The notes below the pieces were generated by a model, which searched no databases, was not told the DNA's origin, and saw only the letters and a program-made list of their open reading frames with translations. Positions 11,782 to 20,257 of a stretch of DNA of 64,000 nucleotides are shown here, piece after piece. The position numbers and the translations under genes were made by a program. Within the stretch, counting starts at the first letter, position 1; the number at the start of each line of letters is the position of its first letter. This DNA comes from Rhizobium sp. Leaf371 (GTDB lineage Bacteria; Pseudomonadota; Alphaproteobacteria; Rhizobiales; Rhizobiaceae): positions 62,001 through 126,000 of the forward strand of contig NZ_LMQB01000023.1 in the NCBI RefSeq assembly GCF_001424045.1, in the 5' to 3' direction.

Positions 11782-11893
11782 GGGAAGGGGCAAGTCCTTG
11801 GACCGGGAGTTCGGGGACGGGTCGTTCGGGGACGGATGGGTTCGGGAAGACGCGTGGGTTTGGGAGGACGGGGTTCGGCCGTCCGTCCGGCCA
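11782..11893 (-). repeat. C-rich aglG-aglA spacer with short tandem repeats
   Basis: This 112-base spacer is strongly G-rich on the plus strand, so the agl transcript here is C-rich and poor in G. TTCGGGGACGG is repeated at 11810-11820 and 11825-11835 (15-base period), with a degenerate third copy. C-rich, G-poor RNA is the kind of sequence Rho loads on. This is an observation of composition only. Confidence 0.4.
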
Positions 11894-13039
11894 TCAGCCG
11901 CCTTTGACGGATCCGGCCAGCAGACCGCGCACGAGATAGCGCTGCAGGCTGAAGAACACGATCAGCGGAATGATGATGGTGATGAAGGCCGAGGCCGTCA
12001 GGATCTCCCAATTGCCGCCGCGCGAGCCGAGCAGGTTGACGAGGCGGCCGGTGAGCACGAGCTCGTTATTGCCGGTGCCGAGGAAGACCATGGCGACGAG
12101 AAGGTCGTTCCAGGTCCAGAGGAACTGGAAGATGGCGAAGGAGGCGAGCGCCGGGAAGGACAGCGGCAGGATGATCTTGACGAAGATATCGAAATCGCTC
12201 GCGCCGTCGACCCGGGCGGATTCCATGATCTCGCGCGGCAGGCCGGCCATGTAGTTGCGCAGCAGATAGATGGCGAGCGGCAGGCCGAAGCCCATATGTG
12301 CCAGCCAGATGCCGACATAGGTCTTGGCGGGCACGCCGAGGAACGCACCGACGCCGTTATAGAGCTTCAGGAGCGGGATGAGCGACATCTGCAGCGGCAC
12401 GACCAGCAGGCCGACGACGATGGCGATGAGCACGGTGCGTCCGGGAAACGGCATCCAGGCGAGCGCATAGGCCGCAAAGGCCGCAACCAAGATCGGGATG
12501 ATGGTCGAGGGAATGGAGACGGTGAGCGAGTTGATGAAAGACGCGCCGATGCCTTCCGCATTCAGGACTTCCCGGTAATTGTCGAAGGTGAAGCGCGAGG
12601 GAACGGCGGCCTGCACGAAGATACGCTGGCCGCGCGAGCCTTCCATGGCGACGTCGGAAACGATCTCGAACGTGCCGTCTTCCTGCACCGTCAGGCGCTC
12701 GCCATCGTTCAGCGTCGCGGTCTGACCGGGCGCGAAGGCCGCGGGCTCCTGGGTGCGGAAGCCGAAGGCGGAGACCTTGGCGCCGGCATTTTCGAGCACG
12801 TTGCCTGAAATGACGAACTTGCCGTCGCGCTGCTGCTGCGTTTCGGGGCCGGGCGCGCGCACCGTCAGGTTCTGGCTGGAGGTGGACAGCGCCGTCCACC
12901 AGCCGGACACGGCCAGCTGATCCTTGTCGCGCAGCGACGAGATGAGGAGGCCGGCCGTCGGGATCGTCCAGAGGACGACCAGCAGCAGGACGGAGAGATG
13001 GACGAGAAGAACGAGCGGGGAGCGTTTCGATGCGATCAT
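11894..13039 (-). CDS. aglG: alpha-glucoside ABC transporter permease
   Basis: A 381-residue MalG-class inner-membrane permease. The N-terminal segment (about 12-34) is followed by a large periplasmic insertion (about 35-160, rich in short beta-like stretches) that is characteristic of AglG and absent from ordinary MalG. The typical permease membrane domain then contains the EAA loop (ESARVDGASDFDIFVKIILPLSFPAL, about 287-312) that docks on AglK. It starts one base after the aglF stop. Confidence 0.92.
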   Translation of the reverse strand: MIASKRSPLVLLVHLSVLLLVVLWTIPTAGLLISSLRDKDQLAVSGWWTALSTSSQNLTVRAPGPETQQQRDGKFVISGNVLENAGAKVSAFGFRTQEPAAFAPGQTATLNDGERLTVQEDGTFEIVSDVAMEGSRGQRIFVQAAVPSRFTFDNYREVLNAEGIGASFINSLTVSIPSTIIPILVAAFAAYALAWMPFPGRTVLIAIVVGLLVVPLQMSLIPLLKLYNGVGAFLGVPAKTYVGIWLAHMGFGLPLAIYLLRNYMAGLPREIMESARVDGASDFDIFVKIILPLSFPALASFAIFQFLWTWNDLLVAMVFLGTGNNELVLTGRLVNLLGSRGGNWEILTASAFITIIIPLIVFFSLQRYLVRGLLAGSVKGG

Positions 13040-13040
13040 C

Positions 13041-14051
13041 TCAGTGTCCCTTCATCTCTTTGGCGGCATTGCGGATGTTCCAGATCATGATCGGCACGAC
13101 GAGGAGCATGATGACGACGGCAATCGCCGCGCCACGGCCGAAGTCGCCGCCGCCCCGGAACATCCAGTCGAACATGAGATTGGCCAGAACCTGCGTCTGC
13201 CACTGCCCGTTGGTCATGGCGAGGACGATATCGAACACCTTGAGAACGAGAATGGTGATGGTGGTCCAGACGACGGCAATGGTGCCCCAGATCTGCGGGA
13301 TCATGATCTTGAAGAAGATCTGGAAGCCGTTGGCGCCGTCGATCACCGCCGCCTCCACGGTTTCCTCAGGGATCCCGCGCAGCGCCGCCGACAGGATGAC
13401 CATCGCAAAGCCGGTCTGGATCCAGACGAGGATCGCCATCAGAAAGAAGTTGTTCCAGAGCGGAATGGTCACCCAGGCCTGCGGCTCGAAGCCGAATGCC
13501 GTGACGATCGCGTTGAGAAGGCCGATCTGCTCGGTGCCCGCGGCACGATAGTCGTAGATGAACTTCCAGATGACGGATGCACCGACGAAGGAGATCGCCA
13601 TCGGCATGAAGATCAGAGTCTTGGCGATATTGCCCCACCAGATGCGATCGGTCAGTGCGGCGATGATCAGGCCGAAGAAGGTGGCGAGCGCCGGGACGAC
13701 CAGCAGCCAGAGGAAATTGTTGAAGATCGACTGGCGGAATTCGCCGTCATTGATCATCCAGGCATAATTGGCGCCGCCGACGAAATTCTGCCCGGCACGG
13801 TCATGGAACGAGAGCCAGACGGATTCGATGACCGGATAGATCAGGTAGATCGTCATGGCGAAGAGTGCGGGAAACAGGAAGAGCCAGGGGCGGATGGCGT
13901 TGCTGATCCGCAGGTTGCGCGATGCCTTGGCGCCGGATCGACCCTTCGACGGGAAGATGAGGTCGAGGAGGAAGTTCGTTCCGTAGAAGTAAGCGGCGCA
14001 GGCGAGAACGCCGGCCACCATCGTTACGACGGCCATCAACAATTGCTGCAT
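13041..14051 (-). CDS. aglF: alpha-glucoside ABC transporter permease
   Basis: A 336-residue MalF-class permease. Hydrophobic segments at about 3-24 and 54-75 and a block of at least five more from about 110 onward are visible. The EAA loop EAAVIDGANGFQIFFKIMIPQIWG (about 232-255) forms the contact with the ATPase. It forms a heterodimeric channel with AglG. A hairpin (14063-14088) sits 12 bases before the start codon next to a G-rich ribosome site. Confidence 0.92.
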   Translation of the reverse strand: MQQLLMAVVTMVAGVLACAAYFYGTNFLLDLIFPSKGRSGAKASRNLRISNAIRPWLFLFPALFAMTIYLIYPVIESVWLSFHDRAGQNFVGGANYAWMINDGEFRQSIFNNFLWLLVVPALATFFGLIIAALTDRIWWGNIAKTLIFMPMAISFVGASVIWKFIYDYRAAGTEQIGLLNAIVTAFGFEPQAWVTIPLWNNFFLMAILVWIQTGFAMVILSAALRGIPEETVEAAVIDGANGFQIFFKIMIPQIWGTIAVVWTTITILVLKVFDIVLAMTNGQWQTQVLANLMFDWMFRGGGDFGRGAAIAVVIMLLVVPIMIWNIRNAAKEMKGH

Positions 14052-14062
14052 GTTCCCCCCTT

Positions 14063-14088
14063 TTACAGCGCCCTCAGGTTCGCTGTAA
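14063..14088 (-). other. hairpin immediately upstream of aglF
   Basis: A perfect 8-bp inverted repeat, TTACAGCG (14063-14070) and CGCTGTAA (14081-14088) with a 10-base loop, ends 12 bases before aglF and partly abuts its AAAAGGGGGG ribosome site. It may limit aglF translation. Confidence 0.5.
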
Positions 14089-14196
14089 CGCTCTATACCG
14101 GCTGCATAATTTCATCCTGAAATCGATTCCGATTCAAGGATTTATGCAGGAGCCGCGTCGCGGCCGACAGGCTTCCACCCACAAGATCCAACCCGT

Positions 14197-14229
14197 GCGC
14201 GCCGCCTGCCATGATGACGGGCGGCGCGC
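14197..14229 (-). other. strong hairpin after aglE (mRNA stabiliser/attenuator)
   Basis: A perfect 10-bp GC stem, GCGCGCCGCC (14197-14206) and GGCGGCGCGC (14220-14229) with a 13-base loop, lies 18 bases downstream of the aglE stop in the 196-base aglE-aglF spacer. It lacks a U tract. Binding-protein operons often carry such a structure to protect the upstream message and lower permease expression. Confidence 0.6.
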
Positions 14230-14247
14230 GACGTTGCGAAACGGTGT

Positions 14248-15606
14248 TTACTTGATGCTGTCCCAGGACTTCTGGATGTCGGCCGCCACGTCGGCTGCCG
14301 GCTTGCCGCCGACATAGTCGATCATACCGGTCCAGAAGGCGCCGGCGCCGATCTTGCCGGGCATCAGGTCGGAGCCGTCGAAGCGGAAGGTGGTCGCGTT
14401 GAGGAGAATGTCACCCTGCTTCTTCATCGGCGCATTGGCATAGGTGTCGAGGTTCACACCCTTGTAGGGGGTGAGGAAGCTCGACTGGGCCATCCAGACC
14501 TCGTGTGCGATCGGCGTCTTCAGGAAGTCGAGGAAGGCGCGCGATGCCGGCGTGTCCTTGGTGATCATGGCGAGCGTGCCGGCACCGAGAACCGGGTTGC
14601 CGAGATCCGGCTTGCTGGCATAAGGCGGCATGTAGAAGAAGTCCGCGTCTTCGCCGACCTTCGTGCCCTCCGGGAAGAAAGACGGGATGAAGGAGGCCTG
14701 GTGGTGCAGGTAGCACTTCGGCGGAGAGGCGAAGAGACCCTTCGGGCTGTCGCGGAAGTCGGTGGACGAGACGGCCTGCGTGCCGCCATCGACATATTTC
14801 GGGTTCTTGGCAAAGAAGCCGAATTCGTCGATCGCACCGACGACGGCGGGATCGGTGAACGGAATGGCGTTGGTGACCCACTTGTCATAGGTGTCGGCCG
14901 GCTGCGTGCGCAGCATCATGTCCTCGACCCAGTCGGTCGCCGGCCAGCCGGTCGCGCCGCCCGAACCGAGGCCGATGCACCAGGGCGTGCCTCCATCGGC
15001 GACGATCTTGTCGGTGAGCGCCTTCAGCTCTTCCATGGTCTTGGGCACTTCATAGCCCGCATCCTCGAAGTTTTCGGGCACGTACCAGACGAGCGACTTG
15101 ACGTCGATCTTGTAGGGGAAGGCATAGAGCGCCTTCTGGCCATCCTTGCCGGCATAGGTGGAGAGATCCACCCAGGACTGGCCGGCAGCGTAATTGTCGA
15201 GCAGCCACTTGTCGGTGCCTTCGCTCAAGGGCGACAGATAGCCCTTCGAGGCGAGATCGGCGATCAGGCCCGGCTGGGGCAGGATCGCCACGTCCGGCGG
15301 CGAGCCTGCCTGCGTGTCGATGACGATCTGCTGTTCGTAGTTCTCAGACGACGAGTATTTCACGTCGGCGCCGGTGACGTCGCGGAAATAGTCGAGCACG
15401 CTTTCGAACAGTACCTGGTCTTCGCCGCGCCAGGGGCCGAAGATGGTCAGCGACTGACCCTTGAGGTCGTGCCCGGACTTGAAGTCCTCATAGCTCTTCC
15501 AGTTGAACTTGGCGTCTTCGCCCGGCTTGAACTTCAGTTCCGCGGCCGAGGCCGTTCCTGCAATCAGAGCAAGCGCGGCTGCGCCCAGGATCAATTTGGT
15601 CTTCAC
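14248..15606 (-). CDS. aglE: alpha-glucoside ABC transporter, periplasmic substrate-binding protein
   Basis: A 452-residue extracellular solute-binding protein (family 1). The start is a GTG at 15606 with GGGAGGA 6 bases upstream. Upstream in-frame codons have no ribosome site. Residues 1-21 (MKTKLILGAAALALIAGTASA) form a signal peptide with a clear AXA cleavage site. The body has the two-lobe pattern of large oligosaccharide-binding proteins (SLTIFGPWRGEDQ at about 53). It is the first gene of the operon and its promoter overlaps an AglR-type operator (15664-15677). Confidence 0.93.
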   Translation of the reverse strand: MKTKLILGAAALALIAGTASAAELKFKPGEDAKFNWKSYEDFKSGHDLKGQSLTIFGPWRGEDQVLFESVLDYFRDVTGADVKYSSSENYEQQIVIDTQAGSPPDVAILPQPGLIADLASKGYLSPLSEGTDKWLLDNYAAGQSWVDLSTYAGKDGQKALYAFPYKIDVKSLVWYVPENFEDAGYEVPKTMEELKALTDKIVADGGTPWCIGLGSGGATGWPATDWVEDMMLRTQPADTYDKWVTNAIPFTDPAVVGAIDEFGFFAKNPKYVDGGTQAVSSTDFRDSPKGLFASPPKCYLHHQASFIPSFFPEGTKVGEDADFFYMPPYASKPDLGNPVLGAGTLAMITKDTPASRAFLDFLKTPIAHEVWMAQSSFLTPYKGVNLDTYANAPMKKQGDILLNATTFRFDGSDLMPGKIGAGAFWTGMIDYVGGKPAADVAADIQKSWDSIK

Positions 15607-15663
15607 GTGATTCCTCCCGAAAATCCGCTGCACTCTGCCGGCATCCTCCATCGACACCCGCTT

Positions 15664-15677
15664 TCAAAGCGCTTTGA
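15664..15677. promoter_or_regulatory. AglR operator upstream of aglE
   Basis: TCAAAGCGCTTTGA is a perfect 14-bp palindrome with the central CG expected of LacI-family operators. It lies 58 bases upstream of the aglE start, and a near-identical copy lies before aglR. Confidence 0.7.
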
Positions 15678-15849
15678 GAAGCGTAGGAAATCATTGGTCG
15701 AGGCTGCAAGTCAAGAGAATTTGCGTCACCGTCCATCGCAAGTTGTTAACTCGCAGTGCAGCACAGGTTTGCAATGCCGCATGGGGAAACTCTTTTGCAC
15801 GGACAAGTCTTTGGTGATACTGAGCAATCACACCGCTTTGAGGAGGAGA

Positions 15850-15863
15850 TCAAAGCGCTTTGG
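15850..15863. promoter_or_regulatory. AglR operator overlapping the aglR leader
   Basis: TCAAAGCGCTTTGG repeats 13 of 14 bases of the aglE operator. It ends 14 bases before the aglR ATG, immediately in front of its ribosome site, which points to autorepression. Together the two boxes bracket the divergent promoter region. Confidence 0.7.
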
Positions 15864-15877
15864 CAGGAGTTTGGAGG

Positions 15878-16909
15878 ATGGTCGTCAATCTCAAGCAGCT
15901 TGCCGAAATGCTGGGGCTTTCGCAGACGACGGTCAGCCGGGCGCTGAACGGCTATCCCGAAGTGAACGCGGAAACACGCGAGCGCGTGCTGCAGGCGGTC
16001 CGCGACACCGGCTACCGGCCGAACCGGGCGGCCCAGAGGCTTGCGACGGGCCGCGCCGCCTCGATCGGGCTGGTCATGACGGTTGCTCCCGATATCGACG
16101 CGGACGTGCATTTCAGCGCCTTCCTGACGGGTCTGGGCGAGGCCTCGGTTCGCCATGATTTTCATTTCGTCATCAACCCGAGCGCGCCGGAGGAGGAAGA
16201 GACGACCTTTCGCCGACTGGCCGCCAGCGGCAATGTCGATGCGCTGTTCATCGCCTCCGTCCGCCGGGACGATCCGCGGATCGACATGCTGCGGTCGCTG
16301 CCGATCCCCTATCTCGTGCACGGCCGGGCCATCGGCCAGACCGAGGACTACCCCTTTCTCGACATCGACAACGAGGGCGCCTTCTATGAGGCGACGCAAT
16401 TGCTGATCTCGCTCGGGCATCGCCGCATCGCGCTCATCAACGGGCAGGAGCACCTGACCTTCGCCATGCGCCGGAAGGCCGGCATGCTGGCTGCGCTGAA
16501 AGAGGCCGGGCTGGAGACGCGCGACGTGCTGATCGCCCATGACTTCATGACGGACGAATACGGGTTTCGGGCGACGACCGGCTTCCTGGCCGATGCTCGG
16601 CCGCCGACCGCCATTCTCTGCTCGAGCACGGTCATGGCGCTTGGCGTCGTCCGGGCGCTGAACCGCGCCGGGCTGAAGGTCGGCGACGACGTCTCATTGA
16701 TTGCGCATGACGACGTGCTGCCGCTGCTCAAACCCGAGCATTTCAACGTGCCGCTGACGACGACGCAATCGTCGCTTCGGGCGGCGGGCGCACGGGTCGC
16801 CGAGCGCTTGATCACCCATGTGCTCAATCCGGAGGACGCGCTGGAACGCGAGATCTGGCAGGCGGAGCTGATCCTGCGCGACTCGACCAAGCCGGCACCG
16901 CGGCGCTGA
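15878..16909 (+). CDS. aglR: LacI-family transcriptional regulator of alpha-glucoside use
   Basis: A 343-residue LacI-type repressor. The N-terminal helix-turn-helix LKQLAEMLGLSQTTVSRALNG (4-24) and hinge helix (NRAAQRLATG) precede a periplasmic-binding-protein-like effector domain. The ATG at 15878 puts the DNA-binding domain at the very N-terminus, and AGGAG lies 8 bases upstream. The gene is divergent from aglE, and two copies of a TCAAAGCGCTTTGR palindrome lie between them, so it should repress both aglEFGAK and itself until an alpha-glucoside inducer is bound. Confidence 0.9.
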   Translation: MVVNLKQLAEMLGLSQTTVSRALNGYPEVNAETRERVLQAVRDTGYRPNRAAQRLATGRAASIGLVMTVAPDIDADVHFSAFLTGLGEASVRHDFHFVINPSAPEEEETTFRRLAASGNVDALFIASVRRDDPRIDMLRSLPIPYLVHGRAIGQTEDYPFLDIDNEGAFYEATQLLISLGHRRIALINGQEHLTFAMRRKAGMLAALKEAGLETRDVLIAHDFMTDEYGFRATTGFLADARPPTAILCSSTVMALGVVRALNRAGLKVGDDVSLIAHDDVLPLLKPEHFNVPLTTTQSSLRAAGARVAERLITHVLNPEDALEREIWQAELILRDSTKPAPRR

Positions 16910-16966
16910 GATCGTCTCGTTTTGTGCCTCGGGCGAGTTCCTGTCGATATTGCTAGAACGTCATTG

Positions 16967-17866
16967 TTAGAACGACGGGGCTTCCACGCCGGCCGTGCGG
17001 TGGGCGGCGATGACGGTGTTGGCCATCAGCATGGCGATGGTCATCGGCCCGACGCCGCCGGGAACCGGGGTGATGGTCGCGGCGACATCCTTGCATTCGG
17101 CAAAGGCCACGTCGCCGACGAGGCGGGTCTTGCCCTCCCCGCGTTCCGGTGCCGCGATGCGGTTGATGCCGACGTCGATGACGGTCGCGCCCGGCTTGAC
17201 CCACGCGGCTTTCACCATTTCCGGCCGACCGACGGCGGCGACCAGAATATCCGCGTTGCGGCAGACGGCGGGCAGGTCGCGGGTGCGCGAATGCGCGACC
17301 GTGACGGTGGCGTTGGCGGCCAGCAGCAGCGCCGCCATCGGCTTGCCGAACAGGTTCGAGCGCCCGATGACGACCGCATTCAGGCCCGAGAGATCGGCGC
17401 CGTGCGTCTGACGAACGAAAACCATGGCGCCGGCCGGCGTGCAGGAAACGAGACCGCCGTTCAGGTCGCCCGTCGCGAGCTTGCCGGCATTGACGACGTT
17501 GAGGCCATCCACGTCCTTCTCCGGCTTGATCGACTGGATGATGGCATCGGCATCGAAATGTTCGGGCAGCGGCAGTTGCACGAGAATGCCGTGGATCGAC
17601 GGATCGGCATTGAGGCGATCGACGATGGCGGCGAGGTCTTCCTGGGTCGTTTCCTCCGGCAGCGTGTGCTGCACCGAGAGAAATCCGCATTCCTTGGCCA
17701 TGCGGCTCTTGGACGAGACATAGGTGTGGCTGGCCGGGTCGTTGCCGACGATGACGACGGCCAGACCCGTCTTGACGCCCTGGCGCTCTTCCAGCGCGCG
17801 CGCCGATGTCTTGACCCGCTCGAGAACGGACGCGGCTACAGTCTTTCCATCAATAACGGTGCTCAT
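16967..17866 (-). CDS. folD: bifunctional methylenetetrahydrofolate dehydrogenase/cyclohydrolase
   Basis: A 299-residue cytoplasmic enzyme interconverting 5,10-methylene-, methenyl- and 10-formyl-tetrahydrofolate with NADP+. The catalytic loop [13 protein letters not shown] (about 53-65, with the key Tyr and Lys), [11 protein letters not shown] (about 98) and [17 protein letters not shown] (about 165) are present, as is the C-terminal [14 protein letters not shown]. The ATG at 17866 is chosen because GAGGG precedes it by 4 bases. The extra 12 codons upstream are not conserved-looking. It stands alone, convergent with aglR. Confidence 0.96.
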   Translation of the reverse strand: MSTVIDGKTVAASVLERVKTSARALEERQGVKTGLAVVIVGNDPASHTYVSSKSRMAKECGFLSVQHTLPEETTQEDLAAIVDRLNADPSIHGILVQLPLPEHFDADAIIQSIKPEKDVDGLNVVNAGKLATGDLNGGLVSCTPAGAMVFVRQTHGADLSGLNAVVIGRSNLFGKPMAALLLAANATVTVAHSRTRDLPAVCRNADILVAAVGRPEMVKAAWVKPGATVIDVGINRIAAPERGEGKTRLVGDVAFAECKDVAATITPVPGGVGPMTIAMLMANTVIAAHRTAGVEAPSF

Positions 17867-18044
17867 CGGGCCCTCGCGCATCTGGTTCAAGCTGAGGGAC
17901 ATACAGGGCGGGGACGCCGGCAGATCGCCTCAATGCGTCCTAAGCTGTTCTTCGCGGGGATTTCAAGGCCGACATGCCGGCTGCGCCGGAAGATCGCTCC
18001 CCGGTGCACCGTTTTCGGTGCAACGCGCAGGGCCGGGACGCGCC

Positions 18045-18854
18045 CTAATGCGATGTCAGCCGATGCACCGGCTGGGACCGCGCCGTCTGCGGGCCGGCAA
18101 ACTTGCGCCAGAGAACATAGCGCAGGAAGAGCGGAATGCCGATGACGTAACGCTTCCACAGGCGGTGCGGCTCGATCGTCATGCGGTAGAGCCATTCAAG
18201 GCGCATGCGGCGGATCGATTCGGGCGCGCGCGGCACCTCGCCAGCGACGAAATCGAACAGGGCGCCGACGCCCAGCACCAGCCGGGCGTGCCCCGGGCCG
18301 ACATAGCGGTCGATCCATTTTTCCTGGCGCGGCGTGCCCATGGCGATCAGCAGGATGTCCGGCTTCGCCTCGCGCACCCTCGCCATCACGGCGTCCGATT
18401 CCGATACATCGAAATAGCCATCCGAGACCGGAAGGAAGGTGTGCCAGGGCGTGTGCCTGGCAAAATTCTCGGCCGCCCGCTGCAGGACGTCGGATCGCGC
18501 GCCGATCATGGCCACCCGTCGCGGCGTGCGCATGTAGGTGAGCATCGCCGGCACGAAATCGGTGCCGTTCAGATTGGCGGGGAACGGCTTGCCGTGAAAG
18601 ATCTTGGAGGCGATGTCGATGCCATGGCCGTCCGGCAGGACGACGTGCCGGTCGAGGATCGAACGATAATCCGGATCCGTCATCATGTAGTTCGCATTGT
18701 TGGCATTCAGGAAGGAAATGATCGTCTGCCCGATCGGCAGCGAAGCGACTTCGTCCACGAAGGTGAAGGCTTCCTCCCATCCGAAATCGCAGACCGCAAG
18801 GTCGAGGATATCGCGATGGGACGGCTGCAGCGAGACAGGCGGAAAATACTTCAT
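18045..18854 (-). CDS. WecG/TagA/CpsF family glycosyltransferase
   Basis: A 269-residue GT26-type glycosyltransferase of surface polysaccharide synthesis. Motifs in order are LNANNANYMM (about 49-58), VLPDGHGIDIASKI (about 71-84), GTDFVPAML (about 96), AMGTPRQEKWI (about 170) and the C-terminal VPRAPESIRRMRLEWLYRMTIEPHRLWKRY. The last is a basic amphipathic region that attaches the enzyme to the membrane face. GGAGG precedes the start by 10 bases. No other polysaccharide genes are nearby, so the acceptor and sugar are unknown. Confidence 0.85.
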   Translation of the reverse strand: MKYFPPVSLQPSHRDILDLAVCDFGWEEAFTFVDEVASLPIGQTIISFLNANNANYMMTDPDYRSILDRHVVLPDGHGIDIASKIFHGKPFPANLNGTDFVPAMLTYMRTPRRVAMIGARSDVLQRAAENFARHTPWHTFLPVSDGYFDVSESDAVMARVREAKPDILLIAMGTPRQEKWIDRYVGPGHARLVLGVGALFDFVAGEVPRAPESIRRMRLEWLYRMTIEPHRLWKRYVIGIPLFLRYVLWRKFAGPQTARSQPVHRLTSH

Positions 18855-19117
18855 GCAGGCAATCCTCCATCAAGGAGCATCACGCACGCACACAGCATCG
18901 TCCCTCATTCGTCTTTCACGGCCTTCGTGACATCGCTTTGCGCGATATCGACGTGGCCAGCGAATACGAACATTCCCCGGTGCAAGTGCGGTCACGATCC
19001 TCAGATCAATGACGGCACACTAGCAAAGCGGTCTGAAATCGCGTTTAAACCATTCAATCAAAAGCGTTTTCGCGCGTTAAGACTTTGCTTACGAACATTA
19101 AGCGAAAGAAACGGGAT

Positions 19118-19684
19118 TCAGTGACCTGCGGCGATCTTCTCCTTGGCGCCGGGAATGACGTCGTGCGCGGTGTTGCCGTTGCGATCGACGAGGGCGACGG
19201 GCTCGGGCTGCTTACGGGTGTCGGGGTTGGCGACACGCGCGACGTCCGCCTTGGAGAGATATTCGAGCTGCTCGACCAGAACCTCGAAGACGACCTCATT
19301 CTTCATCTGCTCGTTCAGGCCCGCCTTCACGGCGGACTTGAAGTTCGCAAGATCGAAGGACTTGCTGTCCTCGACATTGATCAGCTGCTTGCCGACGAGA
19401 ATGTCGAACAGCGCATTGGTGACGGTTTCCTTGAAGGGAACCTGCAACGTCTTCACCTTCGTCTTGTCGACGGCAAACGAGAGCTTCGTCAGGAAGTACC
19501 CCTGAACGCCGCCATCGCGCAGGACGGGAACCGTGATCATCTCGCCGGGAAGATATTCCTGCACGGCCAGCCGCGCCTGCTCCTCACTGGATTCCACCGG
19601 TGCGGATGTGTAGCGCATCGAGGCATAGACCGATCCGAGCGTGATGCCTGCGACCCAGACGCCGACGAGGAGAAGCTTGATCAT
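19118..19684 (-). CDS. membrane-anchored periplasmic protein, FliL-like architecture
   Basis: A 188-residue protein with one N-terminal membrane segment (about 3-21) and a periplasmic remainder. GYFLTKLSFAVDKTKVKTLQVPFKETVTNALFDIL (about 62-95) and an amphipathic helix LNEQMKNEVVFEVLVEQLEYLSK (about 127-149) resemble the FliL layout (TM, beta strand, helix, then a terminal strand). I infer a possible second FliL-like or stomatin-like flagellar protein; it is usually annotated hypothetical. The ATG overlaps the stop of the preceding FlgN-like gene (TAATG), so the two are coupled. It is the last gene of the flagellar locus on this side. Confidence 0.6.
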   Translation of the reverse strand: MIKLLLVGVWVAGITLGSVYASMRYTSAPVESSEEQARLAVQEYLPGEMITVPVLRDGGVQGYFLTKLSFAVDKTKVKTLQVPFKETVTNALFDILVGKQLINVEDSKSFDLANFKSAVKAGLNEQMKNEVVFEVLVEQLEYLSKADVARVANPDTRKQPEPVALVDRNGNTAHDVIPGAKEKIAAGH

Positions 19685-20052
19685 TACATCGCGCCGTAAC
19701 GGAACTGCTCTTCGGAGTAGATGCCATCGGCATCCGCATCCTGCGCAGCGGTCTTCAGAAGCTCGACCACGGAACGGCACGCGTCGAGATGCGCCTCGAC
19801 CTTTTCGGAATTGGTCGCGAGCTTGTTGCGGATATGCTTTGCCTGCGACACGTAGGACGGCGTCGCGTCGGCCGGCGTCTCCTTGCGGTTGAGCATGGTC
19901 AGCTCGTAGAGGCACCGGCTCTTGCGCAGGTTGGAGGCCTTGAGGTCGAAGGTCGGATCGACGCCGATGCGGGCGTTCTCATTGTCGAGAATCATCTCGA
20001 GCCGACCCAGAATATTGCGGATCCGCACGTCGCCCGAAGCATGAATTTCCAT
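19684..20052 (-). CDS. FlgN-like putative flagellar export chaperone
   Basis: A 122-residue, mostly helical, soluble protein. ILGRLEMILDNENARI at about 14-29 resembles the first helix of FlgN-type chaperones, where heptad leucines precede an 'EN' pair. A long central helix pair follows, and the end, DADGIYSEEQFRYG, resembles the short C-terminal tail of FlgN. FlgN escorts hook-associated proteins FlgK and FlgL, both encoded nearby and otherwise lacking a named chaperone. The ATG at 20052 has GGGAGA 7 bases upstream. Similarity is judged by eye only, so the name is tentative. Confidence 0.55.
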   Translation of the reverse strand: MEIHASGDVRIRNILGRLEMILDNENARIGVDPTFDLKASNLRKSRCLYELTMLNRKETPADATPSYVSQAKHIRNKLATNSEKVEAHLDACRSVVELLKTAAQDADADGIYSEEQFRYGAM

Positions 20053-20257
20053 AGAACGTCTCCCGTCTTGGCATGGCGCTCGCGTGAACATCGCCGCTCA
20101 CCCTGCCGCCTGCATTCCTGATTGTCCGCGCGTCTCACCGCCTGGGGGCCAGCCCCCTGCCGTCGCGTGCGGAACATGAACCTCTGCCGGCGCCCGAACA
20201 TCCGATGATGCCGGTCGCCGAATTTTAGCGCCCGCCCCTTCAGGGCCGGGCGTCCAT

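Noticed and set aside
16935-16980. repeated AGAACG near the folD end as a possible terminator or attachment site
   Set aside because: The copies are short and no stable stem or integrase gene is associated.
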